Of a DNA stretch of 51,174 bases, positions 31,993 through 41,017 are shown one piece after another. The notes below the pieces were generated by a model, which saw nothing but the letters and a program-made list of their open reading frames with translations, was not told the DNA's origin and searched no databases. Origin of the DNA: a virus. The number at the start of each line of letters is the position of its first letter. Position 1 is the stretch's first letter. Location of the stretch: IMG/VR virus record IMGVR_UViG_3300050132_000130, positions 1-51,174 of that record; one strand, given 5' to 3'. The position numbers and the translations under genes were made by a program.

Positions 31993-34077
31993 CTATGGCA
32001 TGAAATCTATCAGACTCGCCCGATTGGACTTCGCCTGCGTAATAATTCTCACGCCTGACTCCTCGACATGGACTCCTGCGCGAGTTTGAGTCTGAACTAT
32101 TTCGCTGATTCGGTCAATCGGAACGAGGAAACTGTTAACGCTCCATTCGGCTGCCCATGACGGCGGCTTGTCCCATTTTATCGCGCTGAGTCCGTGGAGG
32201 TGCGCGATGACGTGATTCATAACCATGAGATCGAGTGCTTCGTTGCGCGCACCTTTGTTAATTTTCTCCCACCGGCCCTTGATGTCGCGTGATTCGGAAA
32301 CCAACTGCTCGAACCACGGATGCGGCGGGTTCTGTGAGCGCAGTTCGGCGGGGAAATGCACGAACCACGGCCCGTCGTCGGCGCGCTGCAACTGGCCGTT
32401 TAGATCGTCCTTGAACAGATTCGGGTTAAACATCGCCACAGGAACGACGCCTTTTGACGCCGCGCGGTTTTTATTCCCCGACGTGTCTGGATATGTGACC
32501 GTCAGTTTCTTCGACATCTGCGCCGACATGCCCTTCGTCGGGATCACGGACCACGCCTCTTTGTCGTTCACCATGCCGTAATTCCGCACCAAACCGGCGT
32601 CTTTCCACCGGCTCCATGCGTCGTAACCCTGCCGCGACACGCCAGGCTGGCCGCTCAAATCGTACCCTATGCCACGGATTGGCATGGCTTTATCGCCAAC
32701 ACCTTCCATCGGATACGCGCGTTTCAGGAGCAGGTTAATCAACTCATCCCAATCCTCGGCCGAGGTCGCCGGGTCGCCCTTGACGCGGAACTTATCGATC
32801 ACCCACGACTCGCCGTGTTGCCCCCAGCCGCGCACGAGCGCGTCGAAATACCCCGATTGGATGTCGACTCCCGCAGTCAGAAACCGGACGCCGGGCGGAA
32901 CGATTTTCAGCGGTGATTCGTGTTCGCAGCGCGCCGCCAGTTCGTTCGCCGTCACCGAGCCGACTTGGCGCGGCGGGGTGTACGGGAACCCGAATTGTTT
33001 GGTCATCACCTCGCGCAGGGTCTTGTCGTCACCGGAAACCTCGAATTCCCGTTCGGCCTTGGCTTTTGCGCGCGCGAGGGCGCCTATCCCGCCCAGGACG
33101 AATGGGGACATCGCGCCGACCGCCCAGAAACCGGCCACATCGCGCTTCACTCTGGCGCCCGTTACGGTGCCGTCGATCGCTATTTTCTGGCCCGTGCCAA
33201 CCCAAATGCCCGTTTTTGTCATTTTCAGGCGCTCTTTGTCCGTGATGACGCAGCCATTCACAGGGCAAACGAGGCAGGCTTGCTCCTGCACCTCGTCGAG
33301 CGTTCCATCTTCCGGGTATGACAAGCACATATATCGATCGGCCACGGGGCACGGCGACGACCATGCGGCGCAATGAGGGCATTTCCAGTACCACATGCGG
33401 CGGTCGCTATCGGCGTAAACCCCCATCACGCCGTCTGTCCAGTCCTTGTCGGGGTTTAGGCCGCGCGCGCGATCTGGATGCGAGGTTATCAGCAGCTTGG
33501 ACTCTTTGCCGAATGTTTGGCGCCGGATGTCCAGCAGCGGTTTTACGTTACCCAATGTCTCGGGATAGGCGTCAATTTCGTCGGCCACGATGCGTGGCGC
33601 GGATTTATTGATGAGATTCGAGTATGTGGCAGACAGGAATTCAATCGTCATCGCGCCGAAATTCTTGAAATGCAAGCTGTCGTCCTTGGATTTCTTGCCC
33701 TGCGCGTCCACCATAAACGGGTGGTTTTTCACCATAGGGTTGATTCTGGACTTAACGTACGCCTCTAAGCTGTCGTCTGTTTGCATGAACCAGAGGATAT
33801 TTCCGGGCACAGAATGGACGGATCGCATAAACCAGTTCTCACCCACAGTGGTTTTGCCGCTTTGGCCTGGGCCTGCAAAAACGATCGTCTGAATATCAAA
33901 ATTATCCAGTTCGTCCATCGGTTCGACCATGTAAGGAACGATCGAATTGTCCCATTTACCGACATGGCCGCCGCCCTCGTTGAACAGCCACCGGTGTTTT
34001 TCTGAGAATTCCGACACCGAGAGCCGTTCCTTCGCAGGATAGTACCCGATAATCCGCTCGGTCAGTTCCCTACTCAT
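31993..34077 (-). CDS. terL: Terminase large subunit (lambda GpA family)
   Basis: 694 residues from the ATG at 34077, overlapping the small subunit stop by 8 bases; codons upstream belong to that gene. Walker A GPGQSGKTT with K75, Walker B IVADEID (D166/E167) and the nuclease region beginning LTAGVDIQSGYFDALVRGWG. A four-cysteine zinc site (CPHC...CLVCPVNGC) lies near residues 230-280. It cuts and packages DNA; GpA enzymes usually act at cos sites. Confidence 0.92.
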   Translation of the reverse strand: MSRELTERIIGYYPAKERLSVSEFSEKHRWLFNEGGGHVGKWDNSIVPYMVEPMDELDNFDIQTIVFAGPGQSGKTTVGENWFMRSVHSVPGNILWFMQTDDSLEAYVKSRINPMVKNHPFMVDAQGKKSKDDSLHFKNFGAMTIEFLSATYSNLINKSAPRIVADEIDAYPETLGNVKPLLDIRRQTFGKESKLLITSHPDRARGLNPDKDWTDGVMGVYADSDRRMWYWKCPHCAAWSSPCPVADRYMCLSYPEDGTLDEVQEQACLVCPVNGCVITDKERLKMTKTGIWVGTGQKIAIDGTVTGARVKRDVAGFWAVGAMSPFVLGGIGALARAKAKAEREFEVSGDDKTLREVMTKQFGFPYTPPRQVGSVTANELAARCEHESPLKIVPPGVRFLTAGVDIQSGYFDALVRGWGQHGESWVIDKFRVKGDPATSAEDWDELINLLLKRAYPMEGVGDKAMPIRGIGYDLSGQPGVSRQGYDAWSRWKDAGLVRNYGMVNDKEAWSVIPTKGMSAQMSKKLTVTYPDTSGNKNRAASKGVVPVAMFNPNLFKDDLNGQLQRADDGPWFVHFPAELRSQNPPHPWFEQLVSESRDIKGRWEKINKGARNEALDLMVMNHVIAHLHGLSAIKWDKPPSWAAEWSVNSFLVPIDRISEIVQTQTRAGVHVEESGVRIITQAKSNRASLIDFMP

Positions 34078-34669
34078 CGCTGTCGTCCTTCGCCGCATAA
34101 TCATCGGACAACACGCCAGCCATCGCGCTACGCAGGAACCCCGCGCGCGCCTGATCGAGATAATCACGCAGGAACCGGATCGCCTCGTCGGTATATCCGA
34201 ATTTCTTGCCAATCAGGTTCGGCAACATCTCCAACTGTTTCGCAAGCGCAACGACAACCGGCGCCAACTCGTTAATCACATCATCCCGATCCACCAGCCG
34301 ACCGCGTTTTTTGTCGAGTTCGAGTTGCAGCAGCGCGGTTTGGACTTGTGATTTAGTGCTCTTGTCTTTGTCTTTGTCGATGTATTTCTGGATCGACGGC
34401 GGTAACAAGCGCGGCCCGGCGCTGTTTCCCGCCGCCAAGTCGCGCTTGGCCTGGGCGCCAAACCCGTGTTTGGTGCCCGCCTCCTGTTTTCCGTAAGCCC
34501 ATGTGTGCGTTTGCAGCCATAGATCAATCTCATGCCGGTGAAACGCATATTTCAGTTTGTCATAGTTAGAATTACCGGGCGGGAAATCTATGTTTTCCGC
34601 TATAGTTTTCCTGATTATCTTGCGATCGACCCCATAAATTTTCTCTAATTCCCCGAGAGAGAGCGTCAT
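34070..34669 (-). CDS. terS: Terminase small subunit (Nu1-like)
   Basis: 199 residues. A winged-helix N-terminus (LGELEKIYGVDRKIIRKTIA, HRHEIDLWLQTH) binds DNA; residues 105-195 form a helical oligomerisation part (LQLELDKKRGRLVDRDDVINEL). Immediately upstream of TerL, with ATGA overlap to the 59-residue gene before it. It should recognise the packaging site, which I could not locate. Confidence 0.8.
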   Translation of the reverse strand: MTLSLGELEKIYGVDRKIIRKTIAENIDFPPGNSNYDKLKYAFHRHEIDLWLQTHTWAYGKQEAGTKHGFGAQAKRDLAAGNSAGPRLLPPSIQKYIDKDKDKSTKSQVQTALLQLELDKKRGRLVDRDDVINELAPVVVALAKQLEMLPNLIGKKFGYTDEAIRFLRDYLDQARAGFLRSAMAGVLSDDYAAKDDSDE

Positions 34670-34845
34670 TTGGCACCGTCCTGAAACATCATGCAGCCGC
34701 GCAGGGTTGCCAGCGCGTCGGCGCGTGGGTCAGGCGACTCGCCAAACGCAATCCGCGCCACGCAATCGGTCAGCAGGGCGGTCATGTCTTTGATCCGATC
34801 TCCCTGAGTGATAAGTTTCATCGTCAGTTCTTCCAGTTCGGTCAT
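34666..34845 (-). CDS. Small helical protein upstream of terminase
   Basis: 59 residues from the ATG at 34845, which overlaps the upstream stop (ATGA). TELEELTMKLITQGDRIKDM is one helix; the tail is DPRADALATLRGCMMFQ. Coupled to terS. Function unknown. Confidence 0.6.
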   Translation of the reverse strand: MTELEELTMKLITQGDRIKDMTALLTDCVARIAFGESPDPRADALATLRGCMMFQDGAK

Positions 34846-35462
34846 CGCATACTCCCCAATGCCTTCATTAACGCCTGTTCGAGTGCGTCCTGCACGTTTT
34901 TCTCTACCACATCGCGCGCGCGCTCCTCGAACGCAAAATGCTGTTTCACCGACCACGGATCGGTAAATCTGACGAGAATTTTCAGCCGCTGCGCCCCCTT
35001 AGCTCCCTTTAGACGCTGGAATACGCCGCCAATAGTCGCGCCGGATTTCGTTTTTATCGACCCGACGAATACGCCGCCAGAGCCTTTTAATGCCGCTATC
35101 TTCCCGCGCGGGATATTCCCGAATTTATTCAGCCCGATCCCCTTCGGCACACGCATCGCGCCGCCCGGCGTCGGGATCGACTGGCCGCCGTCGGTGTATG
35201 GATCGAGATATGTCTCCTGAATGTCTTTTGCAAAGACCGTGGCGAACTGATTGTTTTTCGTCGCGGGGATATAACTGAAACCATTCTGCGTGAACGGTGT
35301 CGCCGTGGGAAAATCCTTCAAGACTTCTTCTTTTTCGCCAACAACGACGAGGCGCGCCAGTGAGTTGATCGCCAGTGCCGTGGCATACGGTATTTGTGTG
35401 CGCGCGATGTCGTCGAGGTCTTTTATGAAGGCGTCGATGTTTGATTTAATCGAGATTTCCAT
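34842..35462 (-). CDS. Minor virion/tail-completion-like protein
   Basis: 206 residues. YATALAINSLARLVVVGEKE, TATPFTQNGFSYIPATKNNQFATVF then IPRGKIAAL, and ILVRFTDPWSVKQHFAFEERARDVV recur in phage proteins of the gp10/gpZ-like tail-completion type. Its location before the terminase is unusual for that role, so the function is tentative. Confidence 0.55.
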   Translation of the reverse strand: MEISIKSNIDAFIKDLDDIARTQIPYATALAINSLARLVVVGEKEEVLKDFPTATPFTQNGFSYIPATKNNQFATVFAKDIQETYLDPYTDGGQSIPTPGGAMRVPKGIGLNKFGNIPRGKIAALKGSGGVFVGSIKTKSGATIGGVFQRLKGAKGAQRLKILVRFTDPWSVKQHFAFEERARDVVEKNVQDALEQALMKALGSMR

Positions 35463-35808
35463 TAAACCCCTCCAATTTTGCAGCCTGCGCCGCCTCGTCG
35501 TTCAGCGCATTTCCCATCGCCATCATGCGTTTCCAGAAGCCATGCCCCTCGCCATCGCTCTCCATGAAGAGCAAAAACATAAAGAGGTGGTACATTTTCT
35601 GTGACACCCACATTTCCGGCGACTGCAAACACGAGTCGACCATCAGACTATCACAAACCAGCTTTTTATTCGACATCAGTCGCGCGACGAAACGAGTCTC
35701 GTTGGCAATCTTGATGCGGGTTCGCTTTATCTCGGCCTTAACGTGTTCGTCGAGGAGGTATGACGAGGGCTGTGATGTGCCGAGCGCGGAGGGGTGTTGG
35801 ATTGTCAT
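35446..35808 (-). CDS. Hypothetical helical protein after the RecD-like helicase
   Basis: 120 residues from the ATG at 35808, which overlaps the helicase stop (ATGA). YLLDEHVKAEIKRTRIKIANETRF and WVSQKMYHLFMFLLFMESDGEG are its main features; alpha-helical, many methionines in the second half (WKRMMAMGN). No known family. Sits between replication and packaging genes. Confidence 0.6.
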   Translation of the reverse strand: MTIQHPSALGTSQPSSYLLDEHVKAEIKRTRIKIANETRFVARLMSNKKLVCDSLMVDSCLQSPEMWVSQKMYHLFMFLLFMESDGEGHGFWKRMMAMGNALNDEAAQAAKLEGFNGNLD

Positions 35809-37100
35809 CTTAATTCCTCTGGAACAACTATCGTGCAACGCAATCTGGCTCTTGTTACGGCACTATAAAGCCAACGGGCCATATTATTGTCGCGCAAAGA
35901 TTCAAAATGAACTATCACGCTATCCCACTCACTACCCTGCGATTTATGGGCGGTTATGGAGTAAGCCAGATCGACCATCTGTGTTCTGCGTCGTTCCGCA
36001 GTTTTTGGGTGCGTGATAAATTCGTTGTAAACCAGATAATCCTGAAAGTTTACATCCTCGGTGCTTCCAGTTATTTCCCAATATAGATGCGGAAAATCCA
36101 ATCTAGCATCAGAAGGATCGGGGCGCTTAACATCAGACACGGTGCCCATAATGCCATTGAAAATCTCATTCTCATAATCATTGGCAAGGAAAATTATACG
36201 GTCGTTGATGCAGATGTGTTTGTCTGGCAACAAACATTCTATAGGTTTTACTATATTATCTATGATCTTTCTGCGTTGGATTTTCGCGTTCATGGCCAGA
36301 CGAGTGGCATTCGAGGCACATATTATCTGATCGTGAGAATCATACAATTCATAACCGGCCATGCTTTTTGGAACGATGGAAAGTTCTTGATCGCCGTTCA
36401 ACTCTTTTCTTGCCTCATAATCGAACCATTTTCCTTCCCGCAAATTTGTTGCGAAACGAAGCACGGGACTGTCAAGGGCCTGCCGATGAACCTCCGAAAG
36501 AAGAATATCCGGCTTTATCAAGCCAAGAGGTGATCGACCCTTTACCGGGGGCAATTGAAACGGGTCGCCACAATAGATTACAGGGAGTCCTGTCGATGCC
36601 ATATCTGCAACCATTTTCTCAGTAACCATAGAACTCTCATCGACGACAATTATTTTTGATCTGTTGATTCTATCTTCATCAGGAGCAGATTCAAACGATG
36701 CCTCCTTCAAGTATTTTTGCTCTTCCTTTATAAGTCTGAGCATGGCCAAAGAAGCCTCACTTCGATGTTTTGGGTCGCTTCTTTCTAAAACCGCCAAATT
36801 CTCTTTAAGGTCATCAAGTTTTTTGCTGCCTTTGTTTATCGGCTTATAAAGCAATTTATGAATCGTCGTCGCGTCGTCGCATCCTTTCTTCCGTAATTGG
36901 GAAGCGGCCTTTCCTGTAAAGGCCGTGTATATCACCTTAGACTGATCGAAGCCCAATGTGTCTCCTATGTGTTTTGCAATGGTTGTTTTTCCCGTACCTG
37001 CAAAACCGTTTATAATAAACGGGCGCCTATGGTCGCTCTTATACCATTCACGCATCGCCTTCATGGCCTGTGTCTGCTGCGGAGAGAATTTAATATCCAT
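35805..37100 (-). CDS. RecD/Dda-like SF1B DNA helicase
   Basis: 431 residues. Walker A NGFAGTGKTT (K38), motif II VVDESSM, CGDPFQLPPVKG (motif III), LSEVHRQ (IV) and SITAHKSQGSEWDSVIV plus YSAVTRAR at the C-terminus. Overlaps the replication ATPase gene by one base. Such helicases unwind 5'-3' and aid phage replication and recombination. Confidence 0.9.
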   Translation of the reverse strand: MDIKFSPQQTQAMKAMREWYKSDHRRPFIINGFAGTGKTTIAKHIGDTLGFDQSKVIYTAFTGKAASQLRKKGCDDATTIHKLLYKPINKGSKKLDDLKENLAVLERSDPKHRSEASLAMLRLIKEEQKYLKEASFESAPDEDRINRSKIIVVDESSMVTEKMVADMASTGLPVIYCGDPFQLPPVKGRSPLGLIKPDILLSEVHRQALDSPVLRFATNLREGKWFDYEARKELNGDQELSIVPKSMAGYELYDSHDQIICASNATRLAMNAKIQRRKIIDNIVKPIECLLPDKHICINDRIIFLANDYENEIFNGIMGTVSDVKRPDPSDARLDFPHLYWEITGSTEDVNFQDYLVYNEFITHPKTAERRRTQMVDLAYSITAHKSQGSEWDSVIVHFESLRDNNMARWLYSAVTRARLRCTIVVPEELR

Positions 37101-38863
37101 TATACCACCCCATGAGGAATAAAAACACCGCGTGATTTCAGTTCACGGGAACCAAATGAAGTTTTTTCTGTGGGCCTCGCTCCATCTATCCGGCGCATCA
37201 CGGAATTCCATGCAACCGCGTAAGGTGTCCCGGCGTATATCTTTTTAAGTTCGGGGTGAGAATTGCTGATATTCAGTCCGAGCGGCTCGACCTTCATGCC
37301 GTATCTGAGGAGAATATCCTCGGCCTGCGTGTCAGCCAAATACGCCTGACCTTTCCTAGCCAACGCCACATCGATCAATTCCCCGACAGACATACTCTCA
37401 TGCCCCTTTTCCAATCGCACATCGATGAGACTCTGCATCAGGTGTGTGTAACATTTCGCGGCGTCGTCATTATCGGCGTCATCCTGTTTCTTCTCCTCCA
37501 AGAAATTTTTACCGACCAGATCATCGGCCTGCGCCGGAGTTATTACCTCGTCACTCATCAGACTCCATGTTCCGGACAGGAGCGCGCCCAACTGATCGCC
37601 GGTGCGCTGTGAGCCGTAGCGCGCGGCGACGGCGCGCGACAGTATCTTCGCGCTCTGCCTGATAACAGGAACCATAGAAATCGCGCGCGACATGAACGCC
37701 GAGCAGTAAGACTCATCGATCGTGTCGCAGACAATCTCTTCGAGTTCGGAAAATTGCCCCGTTCTGTCGGGGACGAGCTCGACCGTCGTGATGCGGCTGG
37801 AATCCGCCGACTGCACAATTGTCGAGTTTATCGACGCCATGCCGAAACACGACCGCACGTTAAACGACATCGGGCGACCGCTGACGGTGCCTTTGCCCTG
37901 AATCGCGCCCGTTTGGCTTGATGCTTGGCGGGCAAGTTCTAGGACATTCTGGATTCTCTTCACGGCGATTTCGGTGTTTCCCTCGGCCTCGTCGAACAGA
38001 ACGGGGATGGAGTCGTTGCCAAGAGCCTGCCGGATGAACGCCTCGCTGGTGTTGCCGGAAACGAACAGGCAGTTTTTACCGAATATCGGGCGCATGATTT
38101 TCGAGATCACCCAGCTTTTTCCCGTGCCCGCGCCGCCGTTCATCCAAACGTGTGGGCGCCATTCCAGCGCGCCGCCGATGTGGGCCACGACGCAATATCC
38201 AGCGATGTAGGCCGCCATAGCAGGATCGCGCCATTGAAGTTTTGAGCATATTTTATAAAACGTCGATGCCTCGGAGACTTCAAGCGGGTCGTCGATCTTT
38301 CCGGTTAGTGACAGATTGTTTTCATACAGGCATCCTCCCACGATGCCCGGCTTGAAATACCTGCCATCGGAAAAAACCTTATCGCCCATGTGGAAAATCA
38401 CGCTCTCAGTTTCGGAATTCCACCATGCTCCGCGACCACGCGTGTTGTTTGGATCAAAAATTCCAATGTCATGATTTATTGAGATCAGGTCGCTGGCGAT
38501 CGAGACAATGCTGACATCTTTCGTTGTCGGGTCGTAGTATTGGGAAAACCAATAAAACTCCGGTGCCAACTCCAAGATCGACATACGGGTGTGACCGCTA
38601 GACGGGAAACTTACGACCTGCCCCTTGTTGCGGGCAAAATAGAAATAATGCCCGTTATTGTGGCCGAGCAGGTCAAAATGACCGCCGCGATCCCTTAAAT
38701 CTGCCGTGACCCTTTGTGGCTGAGGACGGCCTCCTTTAACAAGTTTATCAAGCAAACTAACAGGTATGCCTAGGCTTTTGGCCTCATTGGTTCGCACCAT
38801 CGCGTAATCCACCTCATCGAGAAGGGATAACTTGGACGCAATTTCTTTGACTTGTTCGTTCAT
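37100..38863 (-). CDS. Phage replication ATPase/helicase (primase-associated SF3/DUF927-like)
   Basis: 587 residues from the ATG at 38863; the frame is open further but upstream sequence is hairpin-rich leader. N-terminal linker LGIPVSLLDKLVKGG resembles phage primase-helicase N-termini. ATPase: Walker A NGGAGTGKS (K249), Walker B PVLFDEAEGN, and IVQSADSSRITTVEL as arginine-finger region. It is next to the iteron region and probably initiates replication there. I see no primase catalytic triad, so it is likely helicase only. Confidence 0.75.
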   Translation of the reverse strand: MNEQVKEIASKLSLLDEVDYAMVRTNEAKSLGIPVSLLDKLVKGGRPQPQRVTADLRDRGGHFDLLGHNNGHYFYFARNKGQVVSFPSSGHTRMSILELAPEFYWFSQYYDPTTKDVSIVSIASDLISINHDIGIFDPNNTRGRGAWWNSETESVIFHMGDKVFSDGRYFKPGIVGGCLYENNLSLTGKIDDPLEVSEASTFYKICSKLQWRDPAMAAYIAGYCVVAHIGGALEWRPHVWMNGGAGTGKSWVISKIMRPIFGKNCLFVSGNTSEAFIRQALGNDSIPVLFDEAEGNTEIAVKRIQNVLELARQASSQTGAIQGKGTVSGRPMSFNVRSCFGMASINSTIVQSADSSRITTVELVPDRTGQFSELEEIVCDTIDESYCSAFMSRAISMVPVIRQSAKILSRAVAARYGSQRTGDQLGALLSGTWSLMSDEVITPAQADDLVGKNFLEEKKQDDADNDDAAKCYTHLMQSLIDVRLEKGHESMSVGELIDVALARKGQAYLADTQAEDILLRYGMKVEPLGLNISNSHPELKKIYAGTPYAVAWNSVMRRIDGARPTEKTSFGSRELKSRGVFIPHGVV

Positions 38864-38911
38864 GAGTTCCAGCCAAGTAGGACGGGTGCCAAGATGTAGG
38901 GTTGGGGGCGC

Positions 38912-38958
38912 GCATGTCTTGGCAACATGCAACGGATGCAGCCGTTGCCCCCGCATGT
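38912..38958. promoter_or_regulatory. Nested hairpins upstream of the replication ATPase gene
   Basis: GCAACGG (38929-38935) pairs with CCGTTGC (38942-38948); GCATGT (38912-38917), ACATGC (38924-38929) and GCATGT (38953-38958) offer competing pairings. In the leader of the ATPase transcript this could be a translational switch or part of an origin. Confidence 0.4.
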
Positions 38959-39027
38959 TGGATAAACAGATTCGGGTGTGTTGTAAAGGGGGCGTGAAGA
39001 TGTTCCGTGTATGCAACGAAATTAACC

Positions 39028-39056
39028 AAAATACGGTAATAATTTAGTGTGTGAAA
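39028..39056 (-). promoter_or_regulatory. Probable promoter for the replication/late block
   Basis: Reverse strand TTTCAC (39056-39051), 17-base spacer, TATTTT (39033-39028). It is the best promoter-like element upstream of the 27-kb leftward block and lies at the edge of the iteron cluster. Confidence 0.4.
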
Positions 39057-39074
39057 CATAGTTCCACAGAGGGC

Positions 39075-39324
39075 GGGGAACCGATCTGCAAAAATATGCC
39101 AAATTTCCCTTATTTTTCAACGTTCCCCGTGTTCCCCGCTTTTCCCCAGAAACATATAGAATACCATAGACGAAGGCATATGGTTACCCATTATACCAAT
39201 AGTCCTATATATATAATTATATGTAGTCAAAGATATATATAAGGGGAACGGAACACTAAGCCTTTGATATATAAGAAAAATCGGTTCCCCAGTCCGTTCC
39301 CCAGTGGTTCCCCAGTCGGGGAAC
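39075..39324. repeat. GTTCCCC iteron cluster (candidate replication origin)
   Basis: GTTCCCC occurs at 39122, 39131, 39284, 39296 and 39307 on the plus strand and as GGGGAAC at 39075, 39243 and 39318; TTTCCCC at 39141 is a near match. Three copies at 39284-39313 extend to GTTCCCCAGT and are spaced 12 and 11 bases, about one helical turn, like replication-initiator iterons. The flanks are almost pure A/T. The replication ATPase gene begins 212 bases away. Confidence 0.75.
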
Positions 39325-39810
39325 ATGGCGTGTAATACATTGAACGGTATATATAATTTCGTTCCCACACCTGTATTCATGCTGTGATCGGCGGGAAAGT
39401 AAGGGGTTTTTCGGGAAGCCGCATATCCCATCCACCAGTGCGCCGAACTATAAACCGCACCCCAGTGACGCCCACCCCGTTTAAACGAGCCACGCCTCAA
39501 CCTGCACAGGATAAACGGCGGCAGAACAAACACGTGAGGTCGGGGATGGTTTCAAAATTAGTTTCAGTCAGATTTTACGCGCGCCCGAAATGCCCGTGTA
39601 CGTTGCAGACCTCTGGGAGGACCCTAAGTCTTTGATATATATAGACATTCCTTGTGTGGTATCCCGATACCATTACTCAACTCATTGATATATAATATAT
39701 TACATTATTGTATATTATATATCATTATCAATATGTTATGTATTATGTTAAATGAAATAACATATAGTATATTCAACCACTTAAGTATTATGTTAAATGA
39801 ACAAGACAAG
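39325..39810. other. Non-coding AT-rich segment with short repeats
   Basis: I find no convincing gene here. It holds a 17-bp direct repeat (39740-39756 and 39785-39801, GTATTATGTTAAATGAA), an inverted repeat TGGTAT/ATACCA at 39658-39673, and TTTGATATATA copies near 39262 and 39631 with a reverse copy near 39227. Stretches at 39190-39242 and 39680-39780 are nearly all A/T and would unwind easily. Confidence 0.6.
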
Positions 39811-39840
39811 AAAAAGGCGAGTCAATCTTGTTGACTCGCC
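39811..39840 (-). terminator. Terminator of the HNH endonuclease gene
   Basis: GGCGAGTCAA (39816-39825) pairs perfectly with TTGACTCGCC (39831-39840) over a 5-base loop. On the reverse strand the 10-bp stem is followed by TTTTTC, 20 bases past the stop codon of the HNH gene. Confidence 0.88.
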
Positions 39841-39859
39841 TTGATAGTTATGAATGAAA

Positions 39860-40591
39860 TTATATGCCCCGACAGTTATCGGCGAGTCGTTGCCATTTAG
39901 GATCGTCGCTTGAATGCTTGAGTCTATTACAATCAAGGCAACATATAACAATGTTATCTTGCGTATGTAATCCGCCAGAAACAAGCGGCTTAACGTGATC
40001 CATTGACTTGTTTGCAGGTGTAAGAGGCTTGCGACAATAAGGGCAGTCTTGCGATGAATCAAAAAGATTCTGGAGCCATTGCTTTGTAACACTTCCATCG
40101 CTTGCACGTTTTGCAGCTAGTTGATTCGTGCTTAGGTGTTTTTCATTATCCACAAAATATCGCCTTGATTTTTCTTTGAATGTGTTGCGCCTATATCTAT
40201 CCCTGTACCGCGCGGCTTCTTTCTGTCTAAAATATTTTGCTTCTTCTTCCGTTAGCGTTGCATACCAGGCCTTTGTACCTTGTGCAGGTTTTGCCGGATG
40301 GTCTAGGCGATAGAGTCGCTTGGCTTCCTTCCTTGCGGCTTGGTCAATAATCCGTTGCGCCTTGTGTTCGACTGATAGGATAGATTGAATCGCCTTAGGG
40401 ATATATTCCTTGTTTGTTTCTCCTCTCCTGCGCCGCCCGTCTGCCCTTGCTTGTGGCGAATGTGCAGCAATAAAAGACGGCGAATTCCTTACACAATGCG
40501 TGCAGGATGCCGTTAATCCATCTTTTGATGCCTTACGTTTAGAAAAGGCGGATTCTTCCTTCTCTATTAGGCAGGTTGTGCAAGTTTTCAT
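39860..40591 (-). CDS. HNH homing endonuclease with N-terminal zinc ribbon
   Basis: 243 residues from the ATG at 40591 (AAAGGA site); the frame is open upstream but AT-rich and without a site. An N-terminal ribbon CTTC...CTHC (residues about 3-34) precedes a basic helical region. The C-terminal HNH reads CPYCRKPLTP, MDHVKPLVSGG, DNIVICCLDCNRLKH. It has its own promoter and terminator between the origin and early operon, as expected of a mobile gene. Confidence 0.87.
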   Translation of the reverse strand: MKTCTTCLIEKEESAFSKRKASKDGLTASCTHCVRNSPSFIAAHSPQARADGRRRRGETNKEYIPKAIQSILSVEHKAQRIIDQAARKEAKRLYRLDHPAKPAQGTKAWYATLTEEEAKYFRQKEAARYRDRYRRNTFKEKSRRYFVDNEKHLSTNQLAAKRASDGSVTKQWLQNLFDSSQDCPYCRKPLTPANKSMDHVKPLVSGGLHTQDNIVICCLDCNRLKHSSDDPKWQRLADNCRGI

Positions 40592-40628
40592 GTTGGAATA
40601 TCCTTTGTTGTTTGTTAAATATGCCCTT

Positions 40629-40658
40629 ATAATAGGCACAAAATACCCCCATAAGCAA
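40629..40658 (-). promoter_or_regulatory. Promoter for the HNH gene
   Basis: Reverse strand TTGCTT (40658-40653), 18-base spacer, TATTAT (40634-40629), about 40 bases before the ATG at 40591. Confidence 0.45.
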
Positions 40659-40671
40659 TAAAACAATAAAC

Positions 40672-40701
40672 TTGACATTATAAAATAGCGTTTATTGCTA
40701 T
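40672..40701 (+). promoter_or_regulatory. Possible promoter for the right early operon
   Basis: TTGACA (40672-40677), 18-base spacer, TGCTAT (40696-40701). A perfect -35 with a weak -10, upstream of operator-like repeats and the first early gene at 40800. Confidence 0.45.
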
Positions 40702-40712
40702 CTTTGCGCTTA

Positions 40713-40758
40713 GACAAAATTGTCCATTGACAAAGCAATTGATAAGGCGCAAATTGTC
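40713..40758. repeat. Operator-like TTGTC/GACAA repeats
   Basis: GACAAAATTGTC (40713-40724) is an inverted repeat; a further GACAA follows near 40729 and AAATTGTCA near 40751. They lie just downstream of the early promoter, where a repressor would block it. TTTGTC copies also occur in the divergent region at 9489-9509. Confidence 0.4.
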
Positions 40759-40799
40759 ATCAAGAGAACAAAACAACCCGCAAACAAACGGAGTCTAAA

Positions 40800-40997
40800 A
40801 TGAAAACAGCACAAGCAACAATTACTAAGGACATGACACTAGGTCAGGCCGTTGCAGCTATCCAATATGCGTGGCCTGCTACAAGATGCCGTATTTCTTA
40901 CCCCGAAAATAATGTTGTTACAATCGAGGAAAACGAAAAAGGAATACAGCGTTGCGATATTGGATTTACGATAGCTTGCCTTTACCGCCAATCCTAA
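40800..40997 (+). CDS. Small early protein, first gene of the right rightward operon
   Basis: 65 residues with the leader GGAGTCTAAA. ATITKDMTLGQAVAAIQYAW then CRISYPENNVVTIEENEKG. No known family. Small proteins at this position often modify host functions. Confidence 0.6.
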   Translation: MKTAQATITKDMTLGQAVAAIQYAWPATRCRISYPENNVVTIEENEKGIQRCDIGFTIACLYRQS

Positions 40998-41017
40998 CAA
41001 ACCAATAGGAGTCTAAA

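Noticed and set aside
39075-39324. CRISPR array
   Set aside because: Repeats are only 7-10 bases, occur on both strands and spacing is about 11-12 bases; no cas genes.
39117-39533. 138-residue minus-strand ORF in the gene-free region
   Set aside because: Runs through the iterons and AT-rich DNA, has no ribosome-binding site and no plausible fold beyond its first 60 residues.
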